From the NCBI GenBank assembly GCA_903907665.1, contig CAIVOW010000202.1:1-7454 (forward strand): DNA of 7,454 nucleotides, read 5' to 3'. Below are positions 7,249 through 7,454 of this stretch, piece by piece. Under the pieces are notes generated by a model, which had not been told where the DNA came from, did no database searches, and saw nothing but the letters and a program-made list of their open reading frames with translations. Origin of the DNA: an uncultured Actinomycetes bacterium (GTDB lineage Bacteria; Actinomycetota; Actinomycetes; Nanopelagicales; Nanopelagicaceae). The position numbers and the translations under genes are program-made. Each line of letters begins with the position of its first letter. Position 1 is the first letter of the stretch.

Positions 7249-7454
7249 ACCCTCAAGCAACTGCTGCTGTAGAGCGGATGGGCATCGCGCCCGGTGATCT
7301 CATTATTGAAATTGGCTTTGATCCAGATGATTGTGACTTAGATTTTCGTTCTGCCGTTGAAGCGAAGTGTGGCTCATCACTACTTGATGAAGATTCACAA
7401 GAAATAGTCGATGCCGCCATTATTTGGTGGCGTGAAGATGACGGCGATCTGGTC
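7245..7454 (+). CDS. DUF3052 family protein, N-terminal part (3' truncated by window edge)
   Basis: Seventy codons are visible before the window ends. The protein contains MGIAPGDLIIEIGFD (12-26), an acidic middle, and DAAIIWWREDDGDLV at the end (56-70). This matches the actinobacterial DUF3052 family (usually about 130-150 aa; the M. tuberculosis member as I recall is Rv2239c), which commonly sits next to aceE in actinobacteria. Its biochemical function is not known. The proposed start is TTG at 7245, five bases after AGGAG (7235-7239), giving M-N-P-Q-A-T-A-A-V-E-R before the conserved block. The in-frame ATG at 7278 would start right at the conserved block and has a poorer ribosome site. 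An alternative ATG at 7213 lies in another frame and reads MSTYAGRQEQA then TGA, so a frameshift or sequencing error is possible. The call to family is firm; the exact start is not. Confidence 0.88.
   Translation, partial: MNPQATAAVERMGIAPGDLIIEIGFDPDDCDLDFRSAVEAKCGSSLLDEDSQEIVDAAIIWWREDDGDLV

Noticed and set aside
1..7454. Defence system, mobile element, CRISPR array or RNA gene
   Set aside because: The window is filled by ordinary metabolic and transport genes with consistent composition; no repeats, transposase motifs or tRNA-like folds were seen.

Overview
The window looks like part of a low-GC actinobacterial genome (base composition roughly mid-40s % G+C by eye). The proteins are of actinobacterial type: a homodimeric AceE, a GlgE maltosyltransferase and a DUF3052 protein. 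The genes are packed with 4-bp overlaps and almost no intergenic DNA. That combination would fit the streamlined freshwater acI / Nanopelagicales actinobacteria, but this placement is inference, not proof.

Layout from left to right. Positions 1-705 (+) hold the 3' half of an MFS transporter. It runs head-on into glgB, and the two stop codons share the palindrome TTAA at 702-705. On the minus strand, read from right to left, come aceE (7068-4339), glgE (4342-2612) and glgB (2615-702). Both internal junctions are ATGA overlaps, so the three genes look like one translationally coupled operon. A 176-bp divergent region (7069-7244) separates aceE from a right-going DUF3052 gene that runs off the window end.

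Functionally, AceE is the pyruvate dehydrogenase E1 subunit (pyruvate to acetyl-CoA). GlgE and GlgB are the polymerase and branching enzyme of the maltose-1-phosphate route to alpha-glucan/glycogen. The usual partner treS-pep2 is not between glgE and glgB, so maltose-1-phosphate must come from genes elsewhere. All catalytic residues checked in the three enzymes are present.

The most notable points are: (1) a GlgE that appears to lack the helical domain S insert, with about 75 residues missing compared with Streptomyces; (2) a GlgB lacking the extra N-terminal N1 module; (3) the coupling of a PDH subunit to glucan synthesis in one operon; (4) an apparent 32-codon leader ORF with a perfect Shine-Dalgarno just upstream of aceE; and (5) an unusual start region for DUF3052, where an 11-codon ATG mini-ORF ends across a TTG start. 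I saw no tRNA, rRNA, CRISPR array, insertion sequence or defence system here.
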